Assembly (NCBI RefSeq): GCF_004359215.1
Contig: NC_090619.1
Location: 6,763,062 to 6,816,055 of the forward strand
Direction of reading: 5' to 3'
DNA length: 52,994 nt
DNA from: Bremia lactucae
Taxonomy: Eukaryota; Oomycota; Peronosporomycetes; Peronosporales; Peronosporaceae
Position 1 is the first letter of the stretch, and each line of letters opens with the position of its first letter. Of the stretch, positions 29,300-40,797 are shown piece by piece. The notes beneath the pieces are model-generated. The model had not been told where the DNA came from, did no database searches, and worked only from the letters and a program-made list of their open reading frames with translations. A program made the translations under genes and the position numbers.

Positions 29300-31034
29300 A
29301 TTCTCTTCTTAAGTTCCAAAATTCCGAGACGTGGTGTGTCACAATTAACCGTCCGCATAGAAGTGTGCATCATTACATTGACTTGGTTACTGGAATCAGA
29401 TATTTTACTGGCGTTCACCAAACGAGCAGTGTGACGTCATTGATGAATTCTTCTGTGTTAAGCACGAGGCTGGAATGATTCGACACCAACATGTTATGTC
29501 ATAAACAAAACGGTAAATGCTTTGTACATGCTTACAGTAAGCTTAATGATGCTACTATACCGGCACAGACACCAATTCCTAGAATGGCTGCTTCTCCTAA
29601 AGTTTTGGTGAGGGAACGGTTCGCTTCACTTAGTCAATTATTACTATCAGCTGCTCATGCAAGCTACTGACATCCGCTTACAGCGGTAAGCAGCCTTAGT
29701 GGGATGCTGTAGGATTGGCTAGTTACGCTTTAGGGCTTTTTAATGCTATTTTGAACATCTAGTGACACAATTATTGCGTCATCATCTAGAAGATTCACAT
29801 ACTTATTTGCTGTTTAATTCATAGCTAGACGGAAAAGTGGCGGTCTGATGTGGAAACCCATTCTGCGAAGTGTGTAAGTGCCTTCGAACAAATAAGCTGT
29901 ATGACAACGTATCTAAATACGTCTTCAATGCAAAAGATTTTTTCTTCTTAGGGTTAGTCTTTGGAAAAGCAGGCCTGGGAGCAGAACCTGCTACAATTAA
30001 ATCCGTTGTTAATTGGCCGGTTCCTAAGAACCAAAAGACCTGAGTGAGTAGCAGAGTTTAGCCAACTATATGCACAAATGTAGCAAAAAATTACGCGGAT
30101 ATGGCTCGGCCATTATCAAATCTACGTTAAGAAATCAAAATGATGCTGGAATAGCACATAGAATGACGTTTTGAATACAGTAAGGGATAGCCTCGCCCAT
30201 GCCCCGATTTTGGCTCTGCCAATCCTGATCGGTCTTTCAAGCTTGTCTGTGACGACACTGAGCATACTTCGTGGCGAGAAGATGCTTACTATGAAGTATG
30301 TTCTTGTCAAATTCAGGGTACATCTGCAAGTCTCTTAGCTTTTTGTAGTCTATTCAGATCATGAGCCTTTAGGTTCTGCGACTAAGTCGCCTCATCTCTC
30401 GCAGAGAATGGCTCGATTGATTTTCATTTGCTGAATAAAACTTTTTAGGTGAAAAAAAAAGCCTGAAAAAAAATGCTTTGGTTGATGCATTATCATGCAG
30501 GCGAGATTAGGATCTGGCTCATTTCACACGTGTAACGTCACCACTCCATTACTTGATTCAATTGGCACATGCCAATGATGAACAGTGTGTGGCTTTGCTA
30601 CAAGCTATCGGAAGCAATGAGTATAACATTTGGACGGTAAATGTCGAGATGACTACGTGCGGGGTTGCATCGATACTCAATCGAAAATGGCCTTTTTGTG
30701 CTATTGCACCGCCAACGCTTTGACGGAAGCACCTATGCGTTGTTGAATTTTAAGATAAGGATGTACCAATGTTCTGGGAACGGATTTTGGAGTCCGGCAG
30801 GATTCGTATTTACGCGAAAGCGTGTTGGGTGGGGACTCCTTATTTTTGCTTAGGTACGGAGTACGTCTATCAAAGTCCTAATACTTTCCGTCTTTAAAAG
30901 GTAGCGAGGAATCGAAGATCCACGTTTAGTTGTCATACGAAAAAATATATGCCAAAACAACCGTGGATTTAGCTGTTGAGTATCAAACCTCTAAGAAGAA
31001 ATGCAGAACTCGATTTCAACCGTCTGATGGGGGT
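29300..31034 (+). pseudogene. Very old family B-like pol remnant
   Basis: Plus-strand similarity to B2 17900-20000: AGTGTGACGTCATTGA (29432), AGCACGAGGCTGGAATGAT (29462), ACCAATTCCTAGAATGG (29570), CGACTAAGTCGCC and CTCATCTCTCGCAGAGAATGG (30378-30410), then CTATTGCACCGCC. Almost every frame is interrupted. This is a much older insertion than B1, B2 or B5. Confidence 0.6.
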
Positions 31035-31660
31035 TATAAGGTACACGTTATCACACCCATTAGACTGTGGGTTGCTAAACCGTAAGGACGCCACAATTTA
31101 CACTATGCGTAAGATACCCTTTTCTTCATTAATTTAGGTATTTTCGTTAAATTTCTTTTATTAATAGATAGTTTACGTGGCAGCCGCCAGGTAAAATAAA
31201 GTGGTGCTAAGGCGAATCGACAACTCGTCGACAGCTCGAATAATATACTTGATTGCATATAAAATCGATCGCGAGAATTTGCAGTGCCTTTCTTTACTAT
31301 TCTAGTATCTTGCCCGAGTGCTGTAAGGAGGTGGACTTAAGATCCGCTAGAAATTAACTATCTGCGTATGTTCAAACCACAGAATCTGTTTTTAGATATG
31401 TTGGCAGAATTATACAATTCAGAAACATAAACTAAGCTTGGTTCCCTTGCGATTTCATTAGTAAGAGTACAAAACCTTCCAAAGGTACATACTCATGGGC
31501 CTTAGTACCACTTGAATCTACGAACCATTGAGTTCGTAAAACATAACTCTTTAAGCTCTACGAGCTTGTGAAACTCTTCGATCTGTTGCCTTTATTAATT
31601 CTGTAGATGTACAAGTCTTCCTCTTACTTAAAGAGTGAGGTAATTAAGCTTTTTTTAACA
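31035..31660 (+). repeat. Degenerate family B LTR
   Basis: Begins after a GTCTGATGGGGGT polypurine-like tract at about 31022-31034. Scattered LTR segments are recognisable (TACCACTTGAATCTACGAACC, AAAGAGTGAGGTAATTAAGC), and it ends TTTTTTAACA at 31660. It is the likely 3' LTR of the remnant at 29300-31034. Confidence 0.45.
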
Positions 31661-31769
31661 TACTATCTGCAAGGTTTAATATTTCATTATTGAATTTTGT
31701 TCCACTGATTTTTCCATAATCTGTACAATATAAGATATCATTGAAAGTGACCACCGATCCGCTCTTCAA

Positions 31770-32285
31770 TCAATAAGTATCCATATTTGAATTAAGTAAG
31801 AATCTAGGTGATATAGGTGCAACTAGCAAGCTTTTTTTATAGTGCGAACGGTAAAGCTGTCTAAGTCTTTCAACAAAAATCCGGCATAAATTAGTTAAAG
31901 GTGCCTTGTGTACGGAATAGTTTAGTAAAAGATAGTGCAGAGGTCTGTTCAAATGCTGTCTAAAATGAAAAGAAGGAGTGACGCGAACCAGATATGCCAT
32001 GAAAGGATGGTGAAATGCATTTGAAAAGAATGCAGACCGATGATTCTGGAGCCGGGTGATTTGAAAACATACTTGAAACTTGAAAGTAAAATGATGCAAG
32101 AAGTCAATTGCTGACAATAAGATGTCAAACCGAGCGTTATAGCGCTTACCGCAGTATGTCAACTGTTCAGAGCGATAAATTCTATCCATTAATAGACAAA
32201 GAATCGACTTAAAAAGTCTGAGACATGTAACTTTCCCGGTGGTGCCACTTAAAACAATTCCAAAGATAAATGAAGTAAGTACGCG
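31770..32285 (-). CDS. Unidentified open frame interrupted by the B4 LTR
   Basis: 171 codons open on the minus strand from the edge of the B4 LTR to TGA at 31770, ending NSNMDTY. It is rich in Phe, His, Leu and Arg (FHHPFMAYLVRVTPSFHFRQ). I do not recognise it. Upstream, the frame stays open into the LTR for 15 more codons, giving an ATG (32330) inside the LTR. It could be the 3' part of a host gene cut by B4, a remnant of another element, or chance. No start of its own is visible. Confidence 0.3.
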   Translation of the reverse strand, partial: RVLTSFIFGIVLSGTTGKVTCLRLFKSILCLLMDRIYRSEQLTYCGKRYNARFDILLSAIDFLHHFTFKFQVCFQITRLQNHRSAFFSNAFHHPFMAYLVRVTPSFHFRQHLNRPLHYLLLNYSVHKAPLTNLCRIFVERLRQLYRSHYKKSLLVAPISPRFLLNSNMDTY

Positions 32286-32751
32286 TGTAATGGAACACAC
32301 ATCAATTGGAGAACCGTTGTTGTGGTACATTAACTTTATGTGTAAAATACCCTTTTATCTTATTCTGAAATAGTAACTTACTTGAATTCCATTTATTATG
32401 GGTAACAAATGTGGTCGCCGCCAGATATAAATTTGGCGGCCGGAATCAATTTTTAATTAACTAGGATAATATTTAGATTTAAATGCTGACATAAAGTACA
32501 GTTCTTCTTTTGATCTTAAAGGGTTTAGTGCCTTCCTAAAGCTTGCGCATTGATCTGTAGGAGATAGAAGCCTTTGGGCACTAGTTGCCACTTGGTTCTA
32601 CGAACTCCTATATCCCTTGAACTAGAATTATATTAAGCTTACACGCTTGTAAGATTCCCTGAGTTGTTAAACCTACTAATTCTATAAAATTGAGAGACTT
32701 TCTGAGTCTAAAGTCTTCCTTTGACTTTAGGAGCGAGGTAGCTCCGCTACA
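32286..32751 (+). repeat. Family B LTR, 5' LTR of B4
   Basis: 466 bp, TGTAATGGAAC...CTCCGCTACA, with the TATAAA-centred near-palindrome at 32417-32440. The preceding five bases are ACGCG; the other flank is lost. Confidence 0.85.
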
Positions 32752-32809
32752 CCTGGTAGTACTCTTAGTCAATCTACGCCTGAGTCTTTGTAAGACAACC
32801 TTCACTGTA

Positions 32810-34840
32810 ATGGAAGAGTTTCCAGAGCTTTCAAAGGCGCAACGCGCATCTCATGACAAGCTCAAAAATGCATTAGGGCTTAAACATGTAGAGTTCATTA
32901 TATCCGAGGAAAAAGAGGTCCTGCATACAAGTCTTGAAGCCTTCATGCGATATAAATCCTCCCTGGTAGGCCAGATACATCTCTGTGCCTGATTCTGAGC
33001 CGATTGCTCGCCCTCTAGTCGTCAATGCAAAGACATTTAAGGGGCAAGAGGGAGAAAATCTCCTTTCTTGGATTAAGCAGATGGATATGTTCATTGCCTC
33101 CGCCTTGATCTTAAAATAACGACAAAAGGTGTTATGGCCATTAACAAACTCGGTGGTAGAGCCATTGAGTGGGCATTATTGTGCACCACGTCCATAAACG
33201 ACGCTTTTCCCTCATGTGATTCGCTGAAACAGCAAACGACCAGCATGTTTGCACCGCCTGATCAGGCTTATCGCTAACAAGCACGGCTCCTAGTGACTCA
33301 AAAGGGTAAACGAACTCTAGAGGACTTTGTCGAGGAGTTAAGGACCTCATTGCATCTATGCATCAAGACCCGGTGCGAAACAATTGTCGTATCAGTTTTT
33401 ATGTGGGGTCTTAATGAGGTCGTTGCCCGGACGGGATTATTCCGGTCTCATCCTGCTACTTTCGAAGAGGCAGTTGCCATAGCGCTACGCGATGAGTTCG
33501 ATTTTAAGTCGGCTTGTGTCAGCACGCCTGTTTACCGATCAAGCTTCGAGCACATGTGTACCGTCTAATAGAACAGAACCCATGAATATATGCCTCGTCG
33601 AGGAAGAAGAAGAGGCTTTTCAAGCTGTGGAACATAATAAGAAAATCCGTAGATGTTATATGTGCGGAAGCACGAAACGTTTTCGTCCGGCCTACCCCTA
33701 CGAAACACGTGTATATCTCGAAAGAGCACCGATTCCGACCTATACCAGAAATTTGATACGAGGCACGAAAACGTCGATACCAAGTAGGTGCGGGGCGCCC
33801 TACTGTGGAAGACCTAGGCTCTGTTGAGCCTGTAGGAGATGATTGTAAACAGGACATAGCCGCAATTAGCTCGGTGCGTAATGGCACGGGGCGTGAGTAC
33901 AAGCCGAGCTTGTTATTTCATCTAGCGACTGTGAAGGGCTTTGATAAGCCATTGTCAATTTTAATTGACTCAGGGGCGTCTTGCAATTATGCTTGATCAA
34001 CAATACATTGAGGCCCTTAAAGCGCATGAATCTGATACAATCACTGTTAGCTTAGCAAATGGGACTCGTGCACTGTTCCTCCAGTTCCTTTAAGCTTAGG
34101 CAAAAGGTTCTGGACTTTGACATTATGAAATGCTGTCTCGTTCTTGATTTGGATTCGATATATAATCTCATCTTTGGTATGACCTGGCTTGGACGCCATG
34201 AGTTATGAATCTATTGGAGGTCTAAGACCTTAGGCACCACGCGTAATGTTGTTAGCAAAGCTTTAAAGAGTTATAAACCCACCTTTGCTAGGCAACAAAA
34301 GCGCTATTGGCGCGGATAACTTACTGAGTCTGTCAGTGCTTTAGATTTGAGAATGTCTGAGATAATTAACTCCAATGTTGTAAACATTAATTCTGAGCTC
34401 GACTCAGAAAAAGGGGGTGGAACGGCACGTACTCTGTCGAGTGACACTCGTTGTAATAACGATTCACTGAATGCTGAAAGCATTGTTGGCCTAAGGCCGA
34501 ATCATCAAGGGTGCAATATCCCTATAATACGTGGAGTACACGAATAAGTCCACCAAGTGTGGTCGGCCGAGGTGGCACCATGCTGAGTGTCAATAGTGAC
34601 ACTATTCGCGGTTCGCCAGGACCTCAAGGGTGCAATACTCCTGAGATACGTGAAGTGGCACGTCTACGTCCAGCGAGTGTGGTAGGCCGAGGTACCACCA
34701 TACTGAGTGTCATTAGTGACACTTTTGGCAGTTCGCCGGAGCATTTCGGGTCAAACCCTTTCATTGCACGTGAAGTAACACGTAAACGTTCGCTGGACAA
34801 GGAAATTGAGTCATCTAACGCCTTGTCGGATGTCGACTAA
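32810..34840 (+). pseudogene. B4 gag, protease and linker
   Basis: ATG at 32810 (MEEFPELSKAQRASHDKLKN) gives the clearest family B gag start. Gag core pieces follow at 33240-33570. A zinc knuckle CYMCGSTKRFRPA near 33660 has lost its last Cys (AYP). The protease active site SILIDSGASCNYA near 33955-33993 is intact but followed by TGA. The linker (34347-34840) holds two clear repeat units. Many frameshifts. Confidence 0.75.
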
Positions 34841-34930
34841 GACACCATGTCTGGTACTGAGCCATTACAAGCTGGAAAATTTGGGGACGTGATTGTCCCG
34901 GCCTCTGAGAGGCGTCTTGTCTCTACGCCA

Positions 34931-35247
34931 GGAAGTCTTCTCTTTTATAACACTTGCTTTATAGAGGGTTAAAGTAAGCTGTATTTAATATGGTTAAGTT
35001 CTTCTTGTCTATCACTCAATACAAACTTTATTATAATCTAATACAAACATGTAATTAAATCTTATCAGTATTTCTCTTTACGCGCGTCCAGCGCTAACTG
35101 GACCGCAGAGCAAGTAGATATAAAGGTCTATATCTACCAATGGATAAGCTTTTAGAATATTACCATGTAACGTAATATTCTCCAAATATTATCTACCGTT
35201 TAGATAATATTTTAACTAACAGCCTTAAGTGTTAATTTCATGTTACA
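34931..35247 (-). repeat. Family A LTR, 3' LTR of A3, truncated
   Basis: On the minus strand it starts TGTAACATGAAATTAAC directly after the TTAAAGGGAGGGGGGA tract. It is lost after AAAGAGAAGACTTC, where B4 linker sequence begins. The last ~100 bp of the LTR are missing. Confidence 0.8.
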
Positions 35248-35363
35248 TCCCCCCTCCCTTTAACGACAATCAATCTGACTGTCATTGGGTAGAGTGGTCA
35301 CTATATGACCACTTTATTAAAAAAGATTTTTATTGGTCAAAACCATCATTTTTATTTGATCGC

Positions 35364-36088
35364 ATGGTTAACAAGTCCATGCGGTATGCGAATAGTGCGG
35401 CGCCTTCGGCTGCGGTTCATGCAGCCGCGGGCGACGCATTATTGTCCCTTGCGGAAGCGTTCCGTCTGCCGTAGTATCATCTCCTCCCGCAACACTAGAT
35501 GTTGCGGATGCACGTTGTAATTCGCCACGTGATTACAACCCCTCTTTGGGGGTCGACCACGAATGCGAGTCGGACGAAATGGCCGTCTCGGGGATAACAG
35601 AACAGTCGCCCAATCATCGTTAGGCGTCTGACTATGAGCCTTCGAATGAGGGGGCTCAATCGTATAGACGTGCTTATAGCGTTTGCTATAGCATGATTGG
35701 TTCCGACGATGAGGATGATTCCTCATCGCCAGCACCGTCTACCGTGCCGTCACCCGCACATATTCCTGTCGTGGTGATGACGATGGCGTAAGCCATCGTA
35801 ATAACAGTTCTTGTGGTACCCCTGCTTCAGTGGATACCACTCAGGGGATCGTAGACAATAAAATGTCTCGTTTTGCCCTGGAAGAAGCCGTGGCTTTTGC
35901 TTGAACGGCTAGTCAATAGCTTGTCTGGAGAGACTGCCCCTCACAATAAATATCCCTTATTTATTGCGACAAAGCTACATGGCCTTGATCCCAGCGCGAA
36001 GAACTTTCGCGCTGAAGAAGATTTTTTTATGATTTTCTTAAGCATCGATGGTACAGTGGCATCAACAAGCGAGATAAAAATTCGTTGA
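35364..36088 (+). pseudogene. Antisense ORF of family A (copy in A3)
   Basis: Starts ATGGTTAACAAGTCCATG at 35364, corresponding to 24489 in A2, and ends at TGA 36086-36088, at the same position as the A2 copy. Readable parts: MVNKSMRYANSAAPSAAVHA, the Pro/Ser-rich segment SSPAPSTVPSPAH, and ERLVNSLSGETAPHNKYPLF then IATKLHGLDPSAKNFRAEED in one 71-codon frame (35873-36088). Stops at about 35472, 35790 and 35902 differ from those in A2. Several differences from A2 are silent in this frame (AAG/AAA, AGT/AGC, AAT/AAC). Confidence 0.48.
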
Positions 36089-36359
36089 TGCAAGCCTGGA
36101 ACGCGTTTATCCGCAATGTCAAAGGCATTGGACGCGAAGCCTGGCTTTAAAGGCTTAACGCGATTCGCGTTATTTTTGGAAAACGAACTCTAACCGGTGC
36201 AATGTATTAATTGCATCGGTCGTCTCGTGAGGCAGGACTTCCATGCCTCACTTGGGGTGATTTCTTGTCCGTGTTTTGTTGACAACACGAAGCAAGTAAA
36301 AAAGTAAAAGGGGATGTGTATTCCCTATCGTCGCCCTGGGGATCGGCTCGCATCTCTAT

Positions 36360-37356
36360 CGAGATGCGCGATACGATAGACGTTGAGCAATCGATTTACA
36401 TGCGCCAGGAGCGCGTGTTCTCCGATGGACCTTCTGATCTATCGGACGGGTCTCGTCATACTGACGGACGAGGCCCTGGGAACGAGGCTCCCAGCTGTCA
36501 TGCGAAGGAGATAACCCGTATGCTGCTCCTTCACATCATAATGATCTTGAATACGTTCCAAAAGGAAACGTTGACCACCGTGGGAACCCACCGATAGTTG
36601 TGGCGGAGGAGGGTACATTAGATCCGACCAATATGTCGGACATAGAGTCGAAGATCGACAAACTCGACAACTTCCTCCATAATTTAGAGGAGGGTCTTAA
36701 GTCTTAATCAGGGGCGAGGTAAGCGTCGCTCGTTGGAGAAGACGGTGCTGGCTCACGATATCGAACGGTCTTTCAACCGTTCGAAGAGAGCGTTTTCCAT
36801 GTTCGAGTGGGAACGGAAATATCACACTCTTCGTGTGAGCTTTCGTCAGCTCATCGCGGTTTTGAGAATCTTCAGGCCCGGCATGAAAATCTTCATATAC
36901 AACATGACAATCTGGTTTGTGACCACAAAATTCTCTGAGGGATTTTTGAAAAGGGTGGTCAGATCCGTGCTCGGAAAAAACCGCGTAATGCTGGTACGGG
37001 CGGAGCCGACCTACGTAAAACGTAGGATGCGTTCGCATCCTACGTGGCAATTCTATTGTGTACGCATTGCCTCTGCGATGCAGTACATGGAAAGGCCCAA
37101 TGACCTTGGGTAGTAATTTACTGCTACCCACATTAGTGACTACACGCTTAGGTAAGTTTACCGTAGAGAGTAGTAATAGGTCATTTATTTCAAATGAAAG
37201 AACGTTTGCTGATCCCTGTTTGTCTGCGTTCCGTTTCTGACGGTCCACTGCGTAAGCAATGGAATCCTGTACGAAACGGATTACTGATTCTCGAGTCAGG
37301 AGAAATTCCTCTGCTGACTCATTTGTTTTGTCCTTTTCAGTGCGCTTTGCGCGCAT
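36360..37356 (-). pseudogene. A3 pol C-terminus: GPF/Y, linker and chromodomain
   Basis: 37356-36697 is a 219-aa frame: DLLLLSTVNLPKR, KLLPKVIGPFHVLHRRGNAY, THPTFYVGRLRPYQHY and a Ser/His-rich linker. The chromodomain at about 36600-36450 is in other frames (GGQRFLLERIQDHYDVK; HDSWEPRSQ; GLVRQYDE) and has a small deletion over the usual RWRG segment. Pol ends near 36360. Confidence 0.8.
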
Positions 37357-37419
37357 TGCCAGAGAGTTTTCTCATCTTCGATGTCGATTGCATCGACATC
37401 GACATTATTCGCGTCGTTG

Positions 37420-38011
37420 TTAACTTCGACGCGTGATGAGCATGAGCCAGAAATGATTTTGCACGTGCGAGCCAATCCCCCTTAAACTACAGGATCTTTC
37501 TAATTGGATGGGTATCCGTGGATGGCGTAAGCCATTCACGAAGAACGGTGTATGCCTTGTAGACGCATGCACAGAACTATTGTTGGCGAATTCGGCCATC
37601 GGTAAAAACTCGCTCCAATTCAGATACGATTGGACGTAACCTCGAAGTATCTCTTCGAGGACGCAATTTACGCGTTCCGTCTGACCACCTGTCTCTGGAT
37701 GATCAGAAGTTGACATAGTCAGCCGTGTTCCGAGAGATCGGAACAAGGATGGCCAAATCTTAGCCGTGAACTGTAGATATCTATCCGAGACTTGCTCACG
37801 TGGTAACCCATGAAGTTTGAATACCGTGTCGATAAAGACACGGGTACAGTCCGGGGCCGTGATCGACTTTGGTACTGCAACAAGATGTACCATCTTGCAT
37901 GAATCTGTCTATAAAAACAACGATTCCATTGTTTTTGTGATCGCCTTTGGAAAATTCGAAGACGAAGTCCATAGATACGGACTGCCAACATTCTGCCGGA
38001 AGTGGTAGAGG
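37420..38011 (-). pseudogene. A3 integrase core
   Basis: Core with IVVFIDRFMQDG near 37900, the second catalytic Asp in VSDRYLQFTAKIW, and the catalytic Glu in GQTERVNCVLEE. It continues to FANNSSVHASTRHTPFFVNG. A frameshift near 37890 separates it from the zinc domain upstream. It holds the ~195 bp that are deleted in A2 and in the B1 patch. Confidence 0.82.
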
Positions 38012-39400
38012 TTAAAGAGGTGCACGGGATGAAGGGCTAGGCTTCACGCGTTGACATACCTCGCAAGCACGAATGTACGTGCGCACAAACTGATACTGGC
38101 GGGGCCAGTTAAAGTCGCGACTTACTTTGAGGTAAGTCTTCTCACGTCCACGATGTCCACTTGTTGGAGCATCGTGACACTCATACATGATGCACAAGCG
38201 CAAATCATTGTGAGTTGGGACGACGACACGTGGGGTGTCGCCGGTAACGGCTGTGTAATACAATAAGCCGTTACGTGTTGTGTATCGATCGGATGACGAT
38301 CGATATAAAGCCGGTAGATCTTTATTAGATTTATCGGATGGATTCATTAAATGATCCATCAAACATAGAAGGTCCTTATCTTCTTTGTAGGCTTTCTTTA
38401 TGTCATCAACTAAGGTTGATAACGGAACACTCGTAGTGAGTGTTGCAACAGTAAGATTACTTTCACTGCTGGGATGCACTGCTGACTCGAAATCGGGTCG
38501 GCGTGATAACGCATCAGCGACGACATTAAGTCGTCCTGGTTTATATTCGACGGAGAGGTTATACTCTGCGAAGAAGGATAGATACCTCGCCGTTTTTTGC
38601 AAGAGGCGTGGGCTGTTTACGGCCGTGCGTAAAGACGCATGGTCAGTATACACGATGAATAGTCTATCTCCGAGGATATAGACCCTTAATTTAGCCAGTG
38701 CATATTTCATGGCAAGGAGTTCCTTGTCATACACTGAATCATTGCGTTCAGTTGGTTGCAGCTGACGCGATTGGTAACAGACGACGCGCTTCGTGCCGTA
38801 TGTATCGTATAACATTAACGCACAGCCGGTTGCGAAATCACTGGCATCACAGACCAAATGGATTGATCTGTCTTGATCTGCAATCGTCAAGATGGGCGAT
38901 TGCATCAAGTTTTGCTTGATTCCTTCAAGTGAACGCCGACAATCAGCGTTCCATAACCATTTCTCGTCTTTTTTCAAGGGACGAGAGAGGTGGACTGTCA
39001 TCTCGGCATAATTGGTTGAGTACCTGTGAAAGTACGCTGCTCGCCCAAGGAACTTTCTAAGTCCCTTGACATCGACTGGGACTGGCCAGTCAGTAATTGC
39101 CTTGATCTTTCCGAGATCAGGGCGCACGCCACGTTTGCCGACGATGCACCCAAGAAGTGGTATTTCGCTTGCGGCGAATATACACTTCTTGAGATTTGCA
39201 CACAACTTATGCTTTCGCATAAGTGCAAGAACCTGACGAACGTGAGTTCTATGAACTTTCACGTCGGTCTTTCCGTCCATGGTCCGGCTATGGACAAATA
39301 CATCGTCAAAATAACTTGGTTCGAATTTTCGCACCGATCTCAACAGATTCGTTACGCATCTGTTGAACGTTGCAGGTGCGTTACTAGGCCCCTGTAGCAT
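38012..39400 (-). pseudogene. A3 RT, RNase H and integrase zinc domain, 462-aa open frame
   Basis: Uninterrupted 462-aa frame. RT palm: [17 protein letters not shown] and SYFDDVFVHSRTMDGK, with an intact FDD catalytic pair. RNase H: LVCDASDFATGCALM, YDKELLAMKYALAK, FIVYTDHASLRTA and VADALSRRPD. The integrase HHCC domain is near the end (YECHDAPTSGHRG, ACEVCQRVKP). It lacks the RT N-terminal fingers, which are disrupted by an inverted duplication at 39517-39733. Classed as a broken part of pol. Confidence 0.88.
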
Positions 39401-39516
39401 TACTAGTCATTCCCAAAGCATCCCACTGGGAGTGCTCACTGCTGTGTACGGGATTTCCGTTCTCGCATAAGTCTGCTTAATTCCATCCATCAGATCCATA
39501 GACGAAAAGATGGTAG

Positions 39517-39733
39517 TGCACGCATTCAATAAACTGAAAGCTGCCACGGTACCGGCTCAAACGCCGATACCTAGAAAAGACGTAACCATAGATGATACAC
39601 TCTTAGACATACCATCTATGATTACGTCTTTTCTATGGTATACGCTTAGATATTCCATCAATGATTACGTCTTTTCTAGGTATCGGCGTTTGATCCGGTA
39701 CCGTACAGCATTCAGTTCATTGAATACGTGCAC
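39517..39733. repeat. Imperfect inverted duplication in the A3 RT
   Basis: Left arm 39517-39585 (RT N-terminal coding read on the plus strand, HAFNKLKAATVPAQTPIPRK) is inverted relative to right arm 39664-39733. The centre holds further copies of ATGATTACGTCTTTTCTA at about 39619 and 39661. A2 has only one arm at about 28460-28530. Confidence 0.8.
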
Positions 39734-39739
39734 TATCCG

Positions 39740-40305
39740 CCACCCCTCCTGTATCCTTTCACACAGAAGGTCGGAGAGCTATGTGCGGAGAAAATATTAC
39801 ACTATCTTCTGCGTCTAGCCCTTGATTTTTTTTCTGCTCTTCTTCTTGCTCTTCTGCAATTTTAGACGAAGATTGGTTAAGGGAGAGGTTCACTCCCGTA
39901 CATGACCCGCTCTTAATCGATTGATAAAGAATTTATCGATCGCAAGTACTTTTTCACGAGGCAGTGGCCACTGCTTCATGACACAGTACTTCGAGCCCGG
40001 ATTGAGCTCGATTTAACGTCGAGTGCCTTTATCCTTAGGCAACTCACATGGAACTGCTTCAGAGAATACATCCCTGATTAAATCAAAAAATTGTAGAAAG
40101 AATTTGTCATAAGTGGCTCACACGATTGAGTAGTATATTTCTCAATCCGAGTCTTCACATCGAGAACACTTTCGTCCATCGATGAGCTGCTGAGAACCCG
40201 TTCGTTCTTTGCAAAAATTACCGCTGACTCAATATCGGTTACGTATTCGTCCTCTGTGACGAGTTCGCAGGTCTGCTTGAAACTACCACTATGCGGATCT
40301 CTCAA
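39740..40305 (-). pseudogene. A3 pre-RT region and RT start
   Basis: 40305-40078 reads LVTEDEYVTDIESAVIFAKN and DVKTRIEKYTT, matching A2. Downstream to 39740 the RT start is degraded; an unmatched short insertion of TCTTCTTGC type lies at about 39830-39870. Confidence 0.55.
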
Positions 40306-40797
40306 TAACCGTTTAGGTTTTAGGGTTCGTAATGGAGTAATCTCCGTAGTTAATTTTGGAGGCGCATACAGATCAAGAGTGTAAGCGTCTACTCTGATTC
40401 GTCATTACCAAAACATTCAATGTCTCAGCTTCTTCCTGGGACCCCTGTTCCACAGGCTGCCGAGGGATTAATCCCTCGGATGCCCCCGATGCTGAAGAAA
40501 AGTCACTTTAGCAATAAACTATTTCAGGAGCTTCCTCCTCAAGTATATGGGGGCTTATTCCCTCAACGTCTTCCGAGTGTGATTGCGCTATCACAGTCGG
40601 GTCCTTTACAGTCGACTCTCCTCTCAACGTATGATCATCGTGTTGTCCCTTTTAGACAACCGGTATTTTTTTTGGATGTCACCCGCTAGGCGTACATTCA
40701 TATCTCAATCCACTCGACTTATTCGAGTGGTGGACCTTCGGCGCTGCTTGTGCATTTGCACAGCCGCCGGAAGCTGACTCCACAGTGTGATTAGTAA

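Larger units (their letters stand above)
32286..34930 (+). mobile_element. Element B4: family B, 5' part only
   Basis: 5' LTR (32286-32751), PBS-like CCTGGTAGTACTC at 32752, degraded gag, zinc knuckle, protease and linker repeats. It stops at about 34930, where the 3' LTR of A3 begins. RT and everything downstream are absent, and no matching remainder appears on the far side of A3. Confidence 0.8.
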
